Shown: positions 43,078 to 52,325, counted from the first letter of the stretch. The stretch: 64,000 bases of DNA from Solimicrobium silvestre (GCF_002976435.1 NZ_PUGF01000022.1:1-64000); one strand, 5' to 3'. Numbers and translations: made by a program. The notes: a model not told the origin generated them from the sequence alone.

Positions 43078-44340
43078 TTAATGTTTGTGCTCGCCAATCA
43101 ACGCCAAAGAATCATGTTCGCGTTGATTGGCCCGATGCTTGCGCATCACCATGAGTGTGGATGACGAAACGAATAAGCCAAAGGCGACGATGATAATGTT
43201 GATAGATAAATCCGATTTAACCATGAGCGTGTACATCACCATCATAATTAAAATGGACACATTTTCATTGAAGTTTTGCACTGAAATGGAATGCCCTGCG
43301 CTCATTAAAACGTGACCGCGATGTTGTAATAAGGCGTTCATTGGTACGACAAAAAAGCCGGATAAAGCGCCAATGATGACTAATAACGGATATGCCACCC
43401 AAACCGAATGCACCATTGTCATTGACATGACGACCACACCCATCGCCACCCCGTAAGGCATGACGGATAATGATTTTTTAATTGGCACATAACGTCCGGC
43501 AGCGATCGCGCCAAAGGCAATGCCAATCGCAGAAACGGCTGGAATAACAGCGGCTTTATCTAACGGTAATTTTAGTGAAACTTGAGCCCAGTAAATCACT
43601 AGGAATTGTAAAACTGCGCCAGCACCCCAAAACAGGGTGGTGATTGCCAGCGTGATTTGGCCTAATTTGTCGCGCCACAACATAGCGCAGCAGTGACCGA
43701 AATCAGTTACCAATTCAATCGGGTTAGTGGCTTGTTTGGTATAGCGTGCGCCTGTGTCGGGAATGTATAAATTAAATATAGTCGCGGCAATATAAAGCAC
43801 CATCACGATGGACAGCGCTGCTTCTAGCGGCGTTGTGATGTAAGAATGAATGAGGGGTAATTTGAAGCTGAGTAGTGTTGCCGAGACCTGCGGATTAATC
43901 AGCGCGCCACCAAGACCTGCACCTAAAATAATCGAAGCAACGGTTAGTCCTTCTATCCAGCCATTGGCGGCAACTAGTTTTTCAGCGGGTAGTAATTCAG
44001 TGAGAATTCCATATTTGGCCGGAGAGTACGCTGCAGCGCCAATACCGACGACGCCATACGCGACGAGTGGATGAACGTGGACAAACATTAAGCCGCAGCC
44101 GACGATTTTGATCACGTTGGTAATAAACATGACCCTGCCTTTAGGCATGGAATCAGAGAAAGCACCAACAAAAGCAGCAAGCAACACATAGGAGGCGACA
44201 AAGAAGAATTTCAGCATCGGTGTCATCCACTCGGGTGCGTTCATCTCTGCTAAGGCGTAAAAGGCTGCAATCAATAAGGCGTTATCAGCGAGCGAGGAAA
44301 AAAATTGCGCGCCCATGATGGTGTAAAAACCACGATTCAT
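43078..44340 (-). CDS. lplT: Lysophospholipid transporter LplT
   Basis: 420-residue MFS protein with about 12 membrane helices. The N-terminal GFYTIMGAQFFSSLADNALLIAAFYAL and the ALSGFFVVPMNALLQHRGH segments are characteristic of LplT, which flips lysophospholipids across the inner membrane for re-acylation by Aas. The aas acyltransferase is not adjacent. The order lplT - alr - radA is common in Burkholderiales relatives. It diverges from alr across a 283-base region that contains an 11-base inverted repeat. Confidence 0.9.
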   Translation of the reverse strand: MNRGFYTIMGAQFFSSLADNALLIAAFYALAEMNAPEWMTPMLKFFFVASYVLLAAFVGAFSDSMPKGRVMFITNVIKIVGCGLMFVHVHPLVAYGVVGIGAAAYSPAKYGILTELLPAEKLVAANGWIEGLTVASIILGAGLGGALINPQVSATLLSFKLPLIHSYITTPLEAALSIVMVLYIAATIFNLYIPDTGARYTKQATNPIELVTDFGHCCAMLWRDKLGQITLAITTLFWGAGAVLQFLVIYWAQVSLKLPLDKAAVIPAVSAIGIAFGAIAAGRYVPIKKSLSVMPYGVAMGVVVMSMTMVHSVWVAYPLLVIIGALSGFFVVPMNALLQHRGHVLMSAGHSISVQNFNENVSILIMMVMYTLMVKSDLSINIIIVAFGLFVSSSTLMVMRKHRANQREHDSLALIGEHKH

Positions 44341-44453
44341 AAATTAGTTATCTCTATTCTGCAAATATTCATCGGGTGCTTTATACCATGAAAAACCGCT
44401 AAAACTGAGTTTGCGGCGGTGCAATATGGCAACTTCAAGCAACTTCGGGCAAG

Positions 44454-44487
44454 TTTGCGTAATTTTTATTTAAAATAATTACGCAAA
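44454..44487. promoter_or_regulatory. Perfect 11-base inverted repeat in the lplT-alr divergent region
   Basis: TTTGCGTAATT (44454-44464) and AATTACGCAAA (44477-44487) pair perfectly around a 12-base AT-rich centre. It may be an operator or hairpin. It shares the TTACGCAAA core with the ends of the small elements at 19451 and 38922, perhaps by chance. Confidence 0.5.
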
Positions 44488-44623
44488 AGAAAAATTCCAG
44501 ATTGACTTTAATGGCTAGTTTGTATTTTTCTTTGGAAAATAGTACTTTTCACTACGGCACCTAACACTAGGGCTAGGCTCGGTTAAAATACAGGACTATT
44601 TAAATTACTTACCAACGAGCACT

Positions 44624-45715
44624 ATGCCAAGACCGATCACCGCCACGATACATTTATCAGCACTGACGCATAACTATGCCATTGCGCGCCAACACGGCGG
44701 CGCTGCCAAAATTTGGGCCGTAGTTAAAGCCAATGCGTATGGACACGGTTTGGCATTCGCCAGACAGGCTTTTGATGGTGCTGATGGGTTAGCGCTGGTT
44801 GAAGTGGATTACGCCGTTAAATTGCGCGAAATGGGCTGGAATAAACCGATTATGTTGTTGGAAGGTTTTTTTCACGCTAGCGATCTGCCGTTGGTTCAAC
44901 AGCATCAAATCGACATAGCCGTGCATTGCTTTGAGCAAATTGAATTGCTGGAAAAGGCAAATTTGAGCGCTGATGTGATTAAGGTGCATCTTAAAGTAAA
45001 TGGCGGCATGAATCGTTTGGGCTTTCAGCCTGCTGATATTCCTGCGGCTTATCAGCGTTTGTGCGCTATTCAGGCTGTGCGGGTAGTTGAATTAATGATG
45101 CACTTTGCGAATGCAGACGATGAATTTAATCCGCGCTTACCGGTGGCTGAGCAGTTACGCCGCTTTGAGGTGGCACAAGCTAGCTTAGGTGAGGTTAAGT
45201 TGGAAATCAGTCTGTCTAATTCAGCGGCTAATTTATTAAATACGTCGATTCGCGAGTCTTGGGTGCGCGCTGGCATTATGTTGTACGGCGGCAGTCCAAG
45301 TAGCGCTGCTGCGGCAGATTTTGGTTTGCTGCCGGGGATGACATTACGCAGTGAGTTGATTGCGATACAAGAGATTCAGGCTGGCGATGCGGTTGGTTAT
45401 GGAAGCCGGTTTGTGGCTAGTAAGCCGATGAGGATTGGTGTGGTGGCTTGTGGTTATGCTGATGGTTATCCGAGGCATGCGGTTGATGGCACGCCGGTAT
45501 TGGTGAGTGGCGTTCGCACTTGTTTGGTTGGGCGGGTTTCTATGGATATGATTACGGTAGATGTGACGGATGTTGCTGATGCTCGGGTTGGGTCTGAGGT
45601 GGTTTTGTGGGGTAGGGGGTTGCCTATTGATGAGGTGGCTTTTGCTGCTGGGACTATTGGGTATGAGTTGATGTGTGCTGTTGCGCAGCGGGTTCAGCTT
45701 ATTGTTGAGGATTGA
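44624..45715 (+). CDS. alr: Alanine racemase
   Basis: 363-residue PLP enzyme making D-alanine for peptidoglycan. The PLP lysine is in AVVKANAYGHG near residue 35, the catalytic tyrosine appears in VGYGSRFVA, and the substrate-side MDMITVDVTD segment of the C-terminal beta domain is present. Length fits the family. It is followed by the terminator-bearing repeat element copy 2, which separates it from radA. Toward its 3' end the codon choice becomes strongly G/T-rich at the third position, perhaps only local drift. Confidence 0.95.
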   Translation: MPRPITATIHLSALTHNYAIARQHGGAAKIWAVVKANAYGHGLAFARQAFDGADGLALVEVDYAVKLREMGWNKPIMLLEGFFHASDLPLVQQHQIDIAVHCFEQIELLEKANLSADVIKVHLKVNGGMNRLGFQPADIPAAYQRLCAIQAVRVVELMMHFANADDEFNPRLPVAEQLRRFEVAQASLGEVKLEISLSNSAANLLNTSIRESWVRAGIMLYGGSPSSAAAADFGLLPGMTLRSELIAIQEIQAGDAVGYGSRFVASKPMRIGVVACGYADGYPRHAVDGTPVLVSGVRTCLVGRVSMDMITVDVTDVADARVGSEVVLWGRGLPIDEVAFAAGTIGYELMCAVAQRVQLIVED

Positions 45716-45760
45716 GTTTTTGGTTTGTATGCTAAATGCGGCTTGATGTTGTTGAGTTTA

Positions 45761-45798
45761 GTAGGCCGGTGGTAGACCGGCAGCTACCTACCTTTTTT
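45761..45798 (+). terminator. Intrinsic terminator after alr, at the head of repeat copy 2
   Basis: GCCGGT-GGTAG-ACCGGC (45765-45781) forms a stable hairpin; alternatively GGTAG pairs with CTACC. A run of six T follows (45793-45798). The same sequence stands at the head of copy 3 after btuB (55561). Confidence 0.7.
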
Positions 45799-46008
45799 GC
45801 GTCGCCAAAAAAAGTAGGCCAAAAAAGGCGACCACGCTATTTCGGAAACCCCGATTTTTCTAAGAAAAAAAGGGAAAAGTTCGAAACTCGCCTGCGGCTC
45901 AAACAGCGAACCTTTCTGATCCTTTTTCCCTTAGAAAAATCGGCCGAACTAGAAGTGGGGGTAGGTCAAAATCAACTTCAACGGCAACTTCAAAAGCAAC
46001 TTCACGAT
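45761..46008 (+). repeat. Structured intergenic repeat element, copy 2
   Basis: Same layout as copies 1 and 3: terminator hairpin, GTCGCC...GGCGAC hairpin, long stem with arms at 45851-45873 and 45921-45943 (21 of 23 pairs), conserved tail leader GGTAGGTCAAA, and a short CAAC-type six-base tail (45967-46008). The stem sequence differs from copy 3 at several positions, but five of these changes occur in both arms and keep pairing. It fills most of the 339-base gap between alr and radA. A frame of about 100 codons over it is not considered a gene. Confidence 0.8.
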
Positions 46009-46054
46009 CACGAATCATTTACTTTCACACTAAATAAAAAAACTTAAAGCATTT

Positions 46055-47428
46055 ATGGCAAAAATTAAAACGAATTACAGTTGTACTGAATGTGGTGGGG
46101 TTGCTAATAAGTGGGCGGGGCAGTGTCCGGCTTGTGGGCAGTGGAATACGTTAGTGGAGAGTTTGGTTGAAACGGGAACTAACCGGTATTCGCAGGCTCC
46201 GCAGAGTTTGGCGCAAACTGCGCCGGTGTTGCAACTATCGGAAATTGATGCGCTGGAAGTGCCGCGCTTTAGTACCGGGATTGATGAGTTTGACCGGGTG
46301 CTTGGCGGTGGCCTGGTTTCTGGCGGGGTGGTGCTGATTGGTGGTGATCCGGGGATAGGGAAATCAACTTTGCTGCTGCAGGCATTGGCAGAAATGGCTA
46401 AGCATAAGCGGGTGTTGTATGTGAGTGGCGAGGAGTCTGGAGCACAGATTGCTTTGCGCTCTAAGCGCCTCGGCGTGGAAAATTCTGAGCTTAAACTGCA
46501 AGCTGAAATTCAGCTTGAAAAAATTCTTTCCACTTTAATTCAGCACAAGCCACAGGTGGTGGTGATTGATTCGATTCAAACCATGTATTCCGATGCGCTG
46601 AGTTCAGCTCCAGGCTCGGTTGCGCAAGTGCGTGAATGCGCTGCGCAATTAACACGTGCAGCTAAGCTGTCCGATGTCACTATTATTATGGTCGGGCATG
46701 TGACTAAAGAAGGTGCGTTGGCCGGGCCGCGTGTGTTGGAGCATATCGTTGATACGGTGCTGTATTTTGAAGGCGATACGCATTCTAGCTTCCGCTTGGT
46801 GCGCGCTATTAAAAATCGGTTTGGGGCAGTTAATGAGTTGGGCGTATTTGCCATGACGGAGCGCGGCTTAAAGGGTGTTTCTAATCCTTCTGCCTTGTTT
46901 TTGTCGCAGCATGACACACCTGTACCTGGTGCTTGCGTGATGGTGACGCAAGAGGGTTCGCGTCCGTTGCTGGTAGAAATCCAGGCCTTGGTCGATGCCT
47001 CCCACGCGCCGAATGCACGGCGCTTGTCGGTAGGTTTAGAGCAGAATCGGTTGGCGATGTTATTGGCGGTATTGCATCGCCACGCAGGTATTGCTGCGTT
47101 TGATCAGGATGTGTTTATCAATGCGGTTGGTGGGGTGAAAATTGTTGAACCGGCGGCGGATTTGGCGGTGTTGATGGCGATTCATTCTTCCATGCGCAAT
47201 CGCCCCTTGCCGCGTGGTTTGGTGGTGTTTGGTGAAGTTGGTTTGGCCGGCGAGATTCGTCCGGCGCCACGTGGTCAGGAACGGTTGCGCGAAGCGGCTA
47301 AACTTGGGTTTACTATTGCATTAATCCCTAAAGCCAACGCACCTAAACAGCAGATAGACGGTTTGCAGATTGTTGCGGTAGACCGGATAGATCAGGCATT
47401 GAGTAAATTGCGTGAGCTTGAAGAATAA
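46055..47428 (+). CDS. radA: DNA repair protein RadA
   Basis: 457-residue RecA-like branch-migration protein. An N-terminal zinc finger (Cys10, Cys13, Cys24, Cys27), a RecA-type ATPase core with GGDPGIGKSTLLLQ, the RadA-specific KNRFGAVNELG motif, and a C-terminal Lon-like domain (FINAVGGVKIVEPAADLAVL) are all in order. It acts in processing recombination intermediates. The start ATG is 46 bases after the end of the repeat element, so its promoter may lie inside or at the edge of that element. Confidence 0.96.
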   Translation: MAKIKTNYSCTECGGVANKWAGQCPACGQWNTLVESLVETGTNRYSQAPQSLAQTAPVLQLSEIDALEVPRFSTGIDEFDRVLGGGLVSGGVVLIGGDPGIGKSTLLLQALAEMAKHKRVLYVSGEESGAQIALRSKRLGVENSELKLQAEIQLEKILSTLIQHKPQVVVIDSIQTMYSDALSSAPGSVAQVRECAAQLTRAAKLSDVTIIMVGHVTKEGALAGPRVLEHIVDTVLYFEGDTHSSFRLVRAIKNRFGAVNELGVFAMTERGLKGVSNPSALFLSQHDTPVPGACVMVTQEGSRPLLVEIQALVDASHAPNARRLSVGLEQNRLAMLLAVLHRHAGIAAFDQDVFINAVGGVKIVEPAADLAVLMAIHSSMRNRPLPRGLVVFGEVGLAGEIRPAPRGQERLREAAKLGFTIALIPKANAPKQQIDGLQIVAVDRIDQALSKLRELEE

Positions 47429-47479
47429 TTGTTTGCTACCATTATTTAATATTTTAGATGAATATTTGAAGGAAGAGTT

Positions 47480-48241
47480 ATGCCATTTTTAGGTTTAGGC
47501 TTACATATTTTCGTAGCCATATTTTTCGCCATACATGCGATACGTTCAGGTCGGGAATTGTACTGGTTGCTGATTTTATTTATGTTTCCCTTGTTCGGTA
47601 GCGTGGTGTATTTTTTCGCGATATTTTTGCCCAGCCTGAAGTCAAATACGCATGTGCAATTAGGCTTGCGTAAAGTAACTACTGCTGCAGTAAATAGCAT
47701 AGATCCGGGACGTGAATTACGCGACGCGAAGGCGGCATATGAATTTACGCCTACCGCACAGAATCAATGGCGTTATGCGGATGCGCTCTTGGCTGCGGAT
47801 CAGGTGGCGGATGCGGTGCAGCAGTTTGAAATATGTTTACAAGGCCCATTTGCCAAGGATTTGGAAATCCAGTTTGCTGCAGCAAATGCACAATTACGTT
47901 TTCAGCAGCCAGAAAAAGCGTTGAATTTATTGCTGGCGATTCGCGAAAGTAGTATCACATTCCGCACCGAAGCCGTGACCTTGTTATTGGCGAAGATATA
48001 TGCGATGCAAGGTAATAAGGTCGCGGCTAAGCAAGAGTTTGAGCAAGTCGTAACACAGTTTGGCAGCGTGGAAGCTCGGGCTGAATACGCAATTTGGGCC
48101 GCGCAAAATGGCGATATGAATACAGCCCAGCATTTGCGTGCCGAATTGAATGACCTTAAAAAACATTGGAATAAAAATTCGCGCGCACAGTATCAGCCAT
48201 TGCTGGTGAAGCTTGAAAGTGTGTTGCAAGGTCAGCAATAA
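47480..48241 (+). CDS. Membrane-anchored TPR protein
   Basis: 253 residues. Two hydrophobic helices at the N-terminus (about 3-22 and 27-52, separated by a short basic turn, resembling the PLDc_N membrane module) are followed by a soluble region (~85-250) of degenerate tetratricopeptide-type helices. A scaffold role at the inner membrane is likely, but the partner is unknown. GGAAG lies 6 bases before the ATG. It follows radA by 51 bases and probably belongs to the same transcript, ending at a hairpin at 48260. Confidence 0.7.
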   Translation: MPFLGLGLHIFVAIFFAIHAIRSGRELYWLLILFMFPLFGSVVYFFAIFLPSLKSNTHVQLGLRKVTTAAVNSIDPGRELRDAKAAYEFTPTAQNQWRYADALLAADQVADAVQQFEICLQGPFAKDLEIQFAAANAQLRFQQPEKALNLLLAIRESSITFRTEAVTLLLAKIYAMQGNKVAAKQEFEQVVTQFGSVEARAEYAIWAAQNGDMNTAQHLRAELNDLKKHWNKNSRAQYQPLLVKLESVLQGQQ

Positions 48242-48259
48242 CGAAATGTGCTTCGTAGG

Positions 48260-48282
48260 GGTGTCTCATGTGGACACCTTTC
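48260..48282 (+). terminator. Short hairpin after the TPR gene
   Basis: GGTGTC (48260-48265), 7-base loop, GACACC (48273-48278), followed by TTTCT. A six-pair stem with a poor T-run; likely the end of the radA-TPR transcript. Confidence 0.45.
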
Positions 48283-48784
48283 TCAAACTAACTAACACGG
48301 TCGGCTCCTGGCAAACAGGTACTCATACGGGATGATGTAGCCGGGAACGCCGGCAGCATGCTTCCTTGGCGACTAACGGTAGTTCAGCCCTAAATCCACT
48401 TAAAACAAGATAGTCAGTTGCGCGGAGCTCCCGAGGCTTCGTTACCCATATCCTTTATTCAAACACCGACATGACCACACATAACAGAGCTCCTTTGATC
48501 AAGGACTTCCGGCATAGTCAGCTGTGTGGTTGTTTCAGCATTTGCCTGCCATATATAAATATTGTCTTTAAATTATGCTAAAATAGTCACTTAAATTTAA
48601 GCGAAGACTGATTGCGCCTTATCGATGAGAGCAAGTATCTTTTCTTTAAAAAAAGCGTTGACGTTTATTGATTGAAGTAACGAATTTCTATCTAAATATG
48701 GATGAAACATGGTTTTATGAGAAAGCAATCTTCTTATAAAGTTTCCTCATGTCAATAGAGTTCATAATAAAATTAAGGTATGAC
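48283..48784. other. Unexplained hairpin-rich non-coding interval
   Basis: About 500 bases without a gene. The part to about 48545 is rich in self-complementary sequence: CCTG-GCAAA-CAGG, GCCGG-GAACG-CCGGC (48340-48354), GGAGCTCC, TCCTT-TGATC-AAGGA, and a longer pairing of CCACACA with TGTGTGG that encloses the last one. From about 48550 it becomes AT-rich, typical of a promoter region for the pilin-like gene. I recognise no known RNA family. A structured RNA or a decayed mobile element are the main options. Confidence 0.4.
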
Positions 48785-49795
48785 ATGTTGCAGCTAGCCA
48801 TTAAAAAATATCGATTAAAGTACGGTGTGTATACGTTGTTTTTAGTAATGTGTTTGGTTTGTGCAGGGCAAGCCCAAGCTACTGCGCCAGAATGCACTTG
48901 GACTAGCGTGCAACTTTCTCCTCAGATAACCACATTAGAGGTTACTCCCATTGTTGGAAACGTTCCTTATAGGGGGGAGTTACGCGTTGATTACAGTTGT
49001 TTCTTCTATGGTGCCGGGTCGATCGCAATTACGCCAAATATTGGTGGCGCTGGGGGTAAAGGTATGCCTCTCTATTGGACGACAGGTCTATGGATTGTCG
49101 CTACCTTTGTGCCATCGACAACAAACACTCTTGGGAGCAGCTGCTGGAGTAATGGTGGGGGTATAGCCGCGCCAGATTATGCGGTGGTTACCTTGAGATC
49201 AGACCGCAGACAAACCTGTACTGGCGTACTGACTCAGCCGTTTAGAATAGAAGTTAGGTCTACTCCAGTTGCGGGAACTATATCAAAGAGTAATGCTAAT
49301 TCGAAGTATAGATCTTGGGTGAATATTCATGGAAGTAAACCGCCATTTGGAGATTTGCCTGCTGATATACCCGTATCTGCAGCGATATGTACGTTATCGA
49401 CGCCAAGCATGGTAGTGAGATTGCCGTCTACGACGAATACATTGCTGTCAGTTCCGGGGGCGGTCGCTGGTTTAACTCCTTTTACAATAAGCTTGAGAGG
49501 TTGTAATGGTTCCGGGCGTACTTATTTTGCGCGAGCTTCTTGGTCATTTATTCAAGGGGTGTCGGATAATGTTATTGCTAATACCGCGACAACTAATCCG
49601 GCAGCTAATGTTCAGGTGCAAATGTTGGATAGTCAAAATAAGCCCATTGTTAATGGGAAGCGAACTGATTTGGCGAAAATTGTAAGTGGTCAGAATGCGT
49701 ATGACATAACCTATCATGCTCAATATTACGCGAAGGGTGCCGCTGGTGCTGGCAAAGTGGAAGCGGTGGCGTATTACATCATTAGTTATGAATAG
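48785..49795 (+). CDS. Fimbrial adhesin/pilin-like secreted protein
   Basis: 336 residues. Signal peptide: basic start, hydrophobic GVYTLFLVMCLVCAG, cleavage after AQA. The C-terminal ~135 residues resemble a chaperone-usher pilin domain: an opening cysteine in AAICTLSTPSMVVRLPSTT, a second cysteine in FTISLRGCNG, NPAANVQVQMLDS, and an alternating hydrophobic last strand (GAGKVEAVAYYIISYE), where the donor strand complements. The N-terminal ~170 residues, with several cysteines, would be the receptor-binding domain of a tip adhesin. No chaperone or usher gene is adjacent, so it is an orphan here. I start at the ATG with AAGG 6 bases upstream (48785) rather than 48749. It lies in an accessory patch, so horizontal gain is plausible. 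Confidence 0.65.
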   Translation: MLQLAIKKYRLKYGVYTLFLVMCLVCAGQAQATAPECTWTSVQLSPQITTLEVTPIVGNVPYRGELRVDYSCFFYGAGSIAITPNIGGAGGKGMPLYWTTGLWIVATFVPSTTNTLGSSCWSNGGGIAAPDYAVVTLRSDRRQTCTGVLTQPFRIEVRSTPVAGTISKSNANSKYRSWVNIHGSKPPFGDLPADIPVSAAICTLSTPSMVVRLPSTTNTLLSVPGAVAGLTPFTISLRGCNGSGRTYFARASWSFIQGVSDNVIANTATTNPAANVQVQMLDSQNKPIVNGKRTDLAKIVSGQNAYDITYHAQYYAKGAAGAGKVEAVAYYIISYE

Positions 49796-49802
49796 TTGTA
49801 GT

Positions 49803-50108
49803 TCAATTTTTAAATTTCTTATGGATTATTTTTTGGTAAGTCATTGTTTTTCTATGAATATTGAAGTGCGGTAGCATGGAAACCAAAGTGAGGCGGTGAT
49901 TTGATCGATATTGAAACTCAATGACCGCCCGAAATCTCCTCATCCCATTAGAAATGACGGCCATTGCCTCTGCTAATGCCGTCTTCGTCCACGCGGGAAT
50001 ATCCTCCTTCTTAGATGACTTCGCCCTGTCCAGTCGAATGAACTTGAGATCGCCATGTTTAGTTGTTTCAACCGCTGCGATAAAAAAGGGGAGCTTTATT
50101 TTCAACAC
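49803..50108 (-). pseudogene. IS1595-family (ISXO2-like) transposase fragment
   Basis: About 101 codons matching the middle of an IS1595-type transposase: a FFIAAVETTKHGDLKFIRL strand pair, then AMAVISNGMRRFRAVIEFQY, where active members have an ISDG-type catalytic aspartate; here it is Asn. The N-terminal zinc ribbon and the C-terminal catalytic part are missing. It is a non-functional remnant next to the orphan adhesin gene. No clear terminal inverted repeats were found. The identification rests on pattern resemblance only. Confidence 0.55.
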
Positions 50109-50133
50109 GCCCTATGTAATTGTTTAAGTGGTT

Positions 50134-51357
50134 TCAATTGGCTTGCAATGCGCCGGCTCCATGCGCAGTTCGCTTACCTACATTTACCGCAGTAAGCAAC
50201 GCTAAAATCTGAAAAATACCGATGCAAATGAAGACCCATTTAGGTTGGTTTGCATCCAGAATAACGCCGAATAGCAGTGGCGCAAGCGCTAAACCACTAT
50301 CTAAACCGGAATACACCACGCCATAAACGCGCCCAGTCGCATTTTTAGGCGCGGCTGCACGTATCATTAAATCCCGTGATGGACCGGCTATTCCCGCGCC
50401 AAAACCGACTAAACCCATTAACCCGACGATGAACCAGCTCGGCAACCAGCCAGTTGCTATTAGCCACATGACGCTGCCTGATATCAAAAATGCCCACGCA
50501 ATGATGTAATCATGACGACTGGTTTTGCTGGCTAAAAATCCGCCAATGACCATTCCGAGAGCCGAAGCAATCATGTAGCTGGTGTAGGCAGAAGTGGCTA
50601 AGACTAACGACATGGCGTACATGCTTTGAAGGCTGGCGACTGCAAAACTTTGAATGCCGCCTAATGCCAGCGCGATAATCAAGAAAAAAGCAAAGCATTG
50701 CCAAACGGCTGGAAGTCGTAAAAAATTTAAAACATGTTCCTGGTTTTGCACTTGATGCGCAGTTTTTTTAGCGATTTTTGTTTCCAAAAAATGTCGATTA
50801 AAAAGTAGCAGTGCCAATATGGAAAATGGCAAAATAGCGGCAGCTAGTAACGCACTATGCCAATTGGTGGTGCTTGCAATACCAACTAAAAATAGTGGAG
50901 CACAAACCCAGCCCAAATTGCCGGTAATGCCGTGTACCGAAAATGCATAGGCTAAGCGTTTTGGTGAAATGCGCTGATTTAATATCGCGTAATCAGCGGG
51001 GTGAAATACGCTATTACCTAATCCGGCGAGCATGGCGCCTAATAATAAAATCGGGTAACTCGACGCATATCCCAGCACCAAAGCGGAACAACCTAAGCAC
51101 AGCAGGCCAAAGCACAGCACCTTTAGTGCACCAATTTTATCGACGACAAATCCTGCCAGGGCTTGCCCTATGCCGGACACAATAAAAAACACGCTCATTA
51201 ACCAACCTAATTCCGCATACGAAAGTTGAAATGCCTGTTTAATCCACGGAAATAGTGGCGCTAAAATGAGATGGGAAAAATGGGAAATACTGTGAGCCAA
51301 TCCGACTAAACCTATTACTTTTGCGTCTTGCCGCAGTGACGTATCTTGATTCTGCAT
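50134..51357 (-). CDS. MFS transporter
   Basis: About 407 residues with 12 predicted membrane helices. The GLAHSISHFSHLILAPLFPWIKQAF start and the ALAGFVVDKIGALKVLC loop (MFS motif A, DxxG) are visible. The general look is of the fosmidomycin-resistance / sugar-efflux side of the superfamily, but substrate is not assignable. Starts: an AAGGA sits about 6 bases before the ATG at 51357; longer frames begin at 51363 and 51384. It is divergent from an AraC-type regulator starting 142 bases away, which may control it. Confidence 0.85.
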   Translation of the reverse strand: MQNQDTSLRQDAKVIGLVGLAHSISHFSHLILAPLFPWIKQAFQLSYAELGWLMSVFFIVSGIGQALAGFVVDKIGALKVLCFGLLCLGCSALVLGYASSYPILLLGAMLAGLGNSVFHPADYAILNQRISPKRLAYAFSVHGITGNLGWVCAPLFLVGIASTTNWHSALLAAAILPFSILALLLFNRHFLETKIAKKTAHQVQNQEHVLNFLRLPAVWQCFAFFLIIALALGGIQSFAVASLQSMYAMSLVLATSAYTSYMIASALGMVIGGFLASKTSRHDYIIAWAFLISGSVMWLIATGWLPSWFIVGLMGLVGFGAGIAGPSRDLMIRAAAPKNATGRVYGVVYSGLDSGLALAPLLFGVILDANQPKWVFICIGIFQILALLTAVNVGKRTAHGAGALQAN

Positions 51358-51499
51358 ATGCATCCTTGAAGTGAAGTGCGACACAGTTTAGCGAAGATTT
51401 CCGCGACTGTTTTTTGATGGAAAGCCAGTTTTTGTCGAATAACAGACAAAACAAGCTATTCCGATTAGAATAATTGCTTCACTTCTTGAAGAGGTTGCC

Positions 51500-52324
51500 G
51501 TGTACGTCGTAAACCATACCAATGCCCATTCTTCTTGTTTAGCCCCGACGGTAGAGCGACCGGTACGCGTGGTGGGGCGCGATTTAACGAGTAACGCTAC
51601 CTTGGCTGCGCACAGTCATTTGTGGGGGCAATTGACCTATGCTTTGCAGGGGGCAATTCGAGTTACGGTGGGGCGCTATACATGGATAGTCCCACCGCTA
51701 CGCGCAATTTGGATTCCAGCTAATGTTGAGCATGCCGTGACGACATTGGAAGCGGTAAGATTGCGGCCATTGCATGTGTTGAGTGATATTGCTCCGTTCC
51801 AAGATCAAGCTAATATTGCGGAGTGCATCGTGTTGGATGTGTCGAATTTATTGCGCGAGCTGATGCTGGCTCTTGCAGAGTTGAATTTGGCAAGTGAGCG
51901 TGAAGACCTGTTGACGAAATTAATTCTGAGTGAAATCAAACAAGCCACTCAACTTCCATTGCGGATTACTTTGCCGCGAGATAAACGCTTAATTCGTCTA
52001 TGCAACTCCATTATTGCTAACCCGGGCAATAAGTTGACACTGGCAGATTGGGCCACTCAGGCGGGGGCTTCAGAACGTACTTTGGCGCGCTTATTTGAGC
52101 AGGATTGCGGCATGGGATTTGGCGTGTGGCGCCAACAGGTACGGTTGGCGCATTCATCGCATTTAGTGGCACGTGGGTTACCACTGTCGCAGGTCGCTTT
52201 AGAGCTTGGCTATAGTAGTCAAGCGGCGTTTTCAAGTATGTTTAAAAAAACCTTTGGCGTAACACCTTCGGTATTTTTTAATAGTGCAGGAACTAATGTG
52301 ACTAACCTGAACAGGAAAAATTAA
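51500..52324 (+). CDS. AraC-family transcriptional regulator
   Basis: 274 residues. An N-terminal cupin-type sensor (about 30-110; AHSHLWGQLTYALQGAIRVTVG and IPANVEHAV) is followed by the two helix-turn-helix motifs of the AraC DNA-binding domain (about 170-262; ADWATQAGASERTLARLFEQ, then LSQVALELGYSSQAAFSSMFKKTFGVTP). The GTG start is preceded by GAGG. The divergent MFS gene and the isochorismatase-type gene right behind (one base after its stop) are likely targets or operon partners. The effector is unknown. Confidence 0.9.
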   Translation: MYVVNHTNAHSSCLAPTVERPVRVVGRDLTSNATLAAHSHLWGQLTYALQGAIRVTVGRYTWIVPPLRAIWIPANVEHAVTTLEAVRLRPLHVLSDIAPFQDQANIAECIVLDVSNLLRELMLALAELNLASEREDLLTKLILSEIKQATQLPLRITLPRDKRLIRLCNSIIANPGNKLTLADWATQAGASERTLARLFEQDCGMGFGVWRQQVRLAHSSHLVARGLPLSQVALELGYSSQAAFSSMFKKTFGVTPSVFFNSAGTNVTNLNRKN

Positions 52325-52325
52325 A

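Noticed and set aside
45736-46047. 103-codon open frame over repeat copy 2
   Set aside because: Same reason as copy 1; no ribosome site and only repeat-derived similarity.
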